From: Euryarchaeota archaeon UBA13
GTDB lineage: Archaea; Thermoplasmatota; Poseidoniia; Poseidoniales; Poseidoniaceae
Assembly: GCA_002495945.1 (NCBI GenBank)
Contig: DAHU01000043.1
Location: forward strand, 5,637-22,281
Length of the DNA: 16,645 nt
Reading direction: 5' to 3'
Under the pieces are notes generated by a model. It was not told where the DNA came from, did not search any database, and was given only the letters and a program-made list of their open reading frames with translations. Positions 15,381-16,645 of the stretch are shown piece after piece. A program made the position numbers and the translations under genes. Numbering within the stretch: position 1 is the first letter of the stretch; each line of letters begins with the position of its first letter.

Positions 15381-15400
15381 GCCCACCCCTTCGACTGCTC

Positions 15401-15628
15401 ATGGTCGAGTCCTATCAAGCGACTATCGAGTGGACTGGTTCGCCAAAATTAGGTACTATCCTGCTTGCAGCCGCATCAAGACCTGGTTGCTCTGCAAACT
15501 TGGTAGAGACCGAGTCTGGAACAAATCTTGTCATTACTGTGCAAGACAACTCTATTCAATCGCTGCGCGATAGAGTTGATGAACTAATGATTGCACTGGC
15601 CGATATTGAAGAAAATTTCAGTAATTAA
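15401..15628 (+). CDS. pcc1: KEOPS complex subunit Pcc1-like
   Basis: A 75-residue protein matching the Pcc1 pattern. An opening strand, YQATIEWTGSP, is followed by a helix, KLGTILLAAASRPG. Two strands follow (NLVETESGTNLVITVQDNS) and then the diagnostic helix SIQSLRDRVDELMIALADIEE, equivalent to the SLRA..NS.L..I motif of Pcc1. Pcc1 dimerises and scaffolds the KEOPS complex (Kae1, Bud32, Cgi121), which makes the t6A modification at tRNA position 37. No other KEOPS gene lies in the window. The ATG at 15401 is supported by the shared TATA box 24.5 nt upstream, giving a leaderless mRNA. The last 11 bases overlap the convergent exonuclease III gene. Identification is by pattern on a short protein. 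Confidence 0.75.
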   Translation: MVESYQATIEWTGSPKLGTILLAAASRPGCSANLVETESGTNLVITVQDNSIQSLRDRVDELMIALADIEENFSN

Positions 15629-16397
15629 TATCCAAAATAACTGGTGCATGGTCGGAAATCTCGAGACCCCCTTGGCGTTCAATGCGGATTTCTTTGACCA
15701 ATTTGTTAGCAGCCTCATTCAGCAGGAAATAATCTATGCGCCAACCTCTATCTTTGGCTCGTGCTTGACCGCGATTTGACCACCAGCTGTAGGTTTTGAC
15801 GCCCGAGCCGTGTTGCTCTCTAAAGACATCATGCCAACCATCGCCAAGTAGATCGGAAAACCACTGCCGTTCCTGTGGCAAGAAGCCGCTCATTTTTGCA
15901 TTGCCTTTTGGGTTCCAAATATCATCTTCTGTGTGAGCGACATTCAAATCTCCACAGACTATTACCGGTTTGTCAGATTCAAGATGAGGTCGTAGAAAAT
16001 CTCGCCATTCATCCATCCAGGTCTCTTTGAATTGTTGGCGCTCAGCACCGCTTGAACCACTTGGTAGATAGGTGTTAATGCAGGTGATTTCGCCATGTTT
16101 TGTGTGCAAAATTCTACCCTCGGAGTCACTTGAATCAATCGTTGAAGGTTTGCCCGTATCGATTACTTTCATTGGAATGCGAGACAGGGTAGCAACGCCA
16201 GAATAGCCTTTTTTTTCGGCGGGGTGCAGATGGATATCATATCCTGTTGGCCAATCCCAGTTTTTGGGTAATTGTTCAGGCAGCGCTCTAACTTCTTGAA
16301 GCATCCAAACATCTGCATCAATGGAGGTAAAATAATCATCAATACCCTTTCTTATCGCTGCGCGAATACCATTCACATTCCAAGATACTAGACGCAT
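15618..16397 (-). CDS. xthA: Exonuclease III-family AP endonuclease
   Basis: A 259-residue exonuclease/endonuclease/phosphatase-fold enzyme that cuts DNA 5' to abasic sites in base-excision repair and may trim 3' ends. Visible family motifs in order: WNVNGIRAA (Asn7 region), LQEVRA with the metal-binding Glu35, KKGYSGVA, NTYLPSG, and the catalytic GDLNVAHTEDD near 146. These are followed by TYSWWSNRGQARAKDRGWRIDYF and the terminal SDHAPV with the catalytic Asp-His pair. Length is normal for the family (about 255-270) and the protein appears complete. A TATA-like TGTTATTC is centred 27.5 nt upstream of the ATG, and GAGGGA is also nearby. It lies 41 bases after the possible oxidoreductase gene on the same strand, and its 3' end overlaps pcc1. 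Confidence 0.93.
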   Translation of the reverse strand: MRLVSWNVNGIRAAIRKGIDDYFTSIDADVWMLQEVRALPEQLPKNWDWPTGYDIHLHPAEKKGYSGVATLSRIPMKVIDTGKPSTIDSSDSEGRILHTKHGEITCINTYLPSGSSGAERQQFKETWMDEWRDFLRPHLESDKPVIVCGDLNVAHTEDDIWNPKGNAKMSGFLPQERQWFSDLLGDGWHDVFREQHGSGVKTYSWWSNRGQARAKDRGWRIDYFLLNEAANKLVKEIRIERQGGLEISDHAPVILDINY

Positions 16398-16420
16398 GTT
16401 ATTCCCTCAACGTCGGTAGT

Positions 16421-16428
16421 GAATAACA
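16421..16428 (-). promoter_or_regulatory. TATA-like box for the exonuclease III gene
   Basis: Minus-strand TTGTTATTC is centred about 27 nt from the ATG at 16397, in the 41-base gap after the upstream gene. It is consistent with a leaderless transcript, but the element is weak, and GAGGGA at about 16401-16406 could instead act in translation. Confidence 0.35.
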
Positions 16429-16438
16429 ATTTCATAGC

Positions 16439-16645
16439 CTAAATTATTGATTTCAATTGCTTGGCCGCTTGTTTCCCTGTTTCTGTTGCTGCATCTGCAA
16501 GAACATACTGAGATTTTACCCATGGGCCGGCTAGTAATATTGAATATTTAGAGAACGAATCAGCATCAATACAATTAGAATAGCCAACGGTAATCTTAGA
16601 TTGTTTTAGATCGGTTATGACATGTTTTCTCCAACCAGAGATTTG
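16439..16645 (-). CDS. C-terminal fragment, possibly an FAD-dependent oxidoreductase
   Basis: The last 68 codons of a gene that enters from the right edge, read by hand and ending at the TAG at 16439-16441. The end of the protein reads SILLAGPWVK, then YVLADAATETGKQAAKQL. That arrangement (a hydrophobic strand ending in a (G)D/PW, a short turn, then a helix with A..SG..AA) resembles the C-terminal FAD-contacting segment of amine oxidase or phytoene desaturase-like flavoproteins, which usually have AGDW....AVESGRRAA. The usual Asp of GDW is Pro here, so the family call is tentative. It may share a transcript with the exonuclease III gene. Confidence 0.5.
   Translation of the reverse strand, partial: QISGWRKHVITDLKQSKITVGYSNCIDADSFSKYSILLAGPWVKSQYVLADAATETGKQAAKQLKSII

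Noticed and set aside
15353..15418. N-terminal extension of hflX from TTG 15418 or ATGs 15376/15370
   Set aside because: These starts would lie at or upstream of the TATA element and, for TTG 15418, within pcc1 coding sequence.
16210..16217. Run of eight T on the plus strand as a terminator for pcc1
   Set aside because: It is about 580 bases past the pcc1 stop and is explained by Lys codons (EKKG) of the exonuclease gene on the other strand.
1..16645. CRISPR arrays, tRNA/rRNA genes, insertion sequences, phage or defence genes
   Set aside because: Reading both strands I found no regularly spaced repeats, cloverleaf-like sequence, transposase motif or terminal inverted repeats.

Overview
The window looks archaeal, most likely a planktonic Thermoplasmatota lineage (Marine Group II or III type). 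Markers are a primase large subunit with an Fe-S cysteine set (PriL), an MptE-type pterin pyrophosphokinase, a Pcc1-like KEOPS subunit, a DUF373 membrane protein, and TATA-like boxes about 25 nt upstream of many start codons. The assignment to marine Thermoplasmatota is an inference from gene content, moderate AT richness and tight packing. No taxonomic marker such as rRNA is present.

Layout. At the left edge is the 5' end of a probable ATP-dependent phosphoenolpyruvate carboxykinase gene (minus). It is divergent from a 1298-residue membrane protein (plus, 271-4167) with roughly 35 or more predicted membrane segments and a central coiled coil. A minus-strand block follows (8066 to 4157): a zinc-ribbon protein, an unknown 269-residue protein, a small predicted winged-helix protein, a left-handed beta-helix protein like the GlmU acetyltransferase domain, and a GlmM/phosphomannomutase-family phosphohexomutase. 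The last two are tightly coupled and probably act in amino-sugar or sugar-nucleotide supply. Then come a plus-strand CBS-pair protein (8212-8694) and a minus-strand pair, priL and DUF373 (11139 to 8695). Next are mptE (plus), a beta-propeller protein, a membrane-anchored carboxypeptidase-regulatory-like protein and an HflX GTPase (all minus). The right end holds pcc1 (plus), an exonuclease III-type AP endonuclease (minus) and the 3' end of a possible FAD-dependent oxidoreductase (minus).

The content is largely housekeeping: DNA replication and repair (priL, xthA), tRNA modification (pcc1), ribosome-associated GTPase (hflX), cofactor synthesis (mptE), gluconeogenesis (pckA) and cell-surface sugar metabolism. 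The accessory or unknown part is the giant membrane protein and several small lineage-type proteins. I see no mobile element, CRISPR array, tRNA, rRNA or toxin-antitoxin pair. There is no gene-free stretch longer than 300 bases.

Two architectural themes stand out. First, all four convergent gene pairs abut or overlap at their stop codons (by 0, 11, 11 and 23 bases). Second, many genes have a TATA-like box centred 24-28 nt from the start codon, which implies leaderless transcripts. In the hflX/pcc1 gap a single octamer lies exactly 24.5 nt from both start codons, and the same octamer lies upstream of priL. This resolves several start codons. A few genes (the phosphohexomutase, the CBS protein, perhaps DUF373) instead show Shine-Dalgarno-like sites. 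I do not see convincing evidence of a wholly new multi-gene system; the strongest novelty candidates are the giant membrane protein and the symmetric promoter arrangement.
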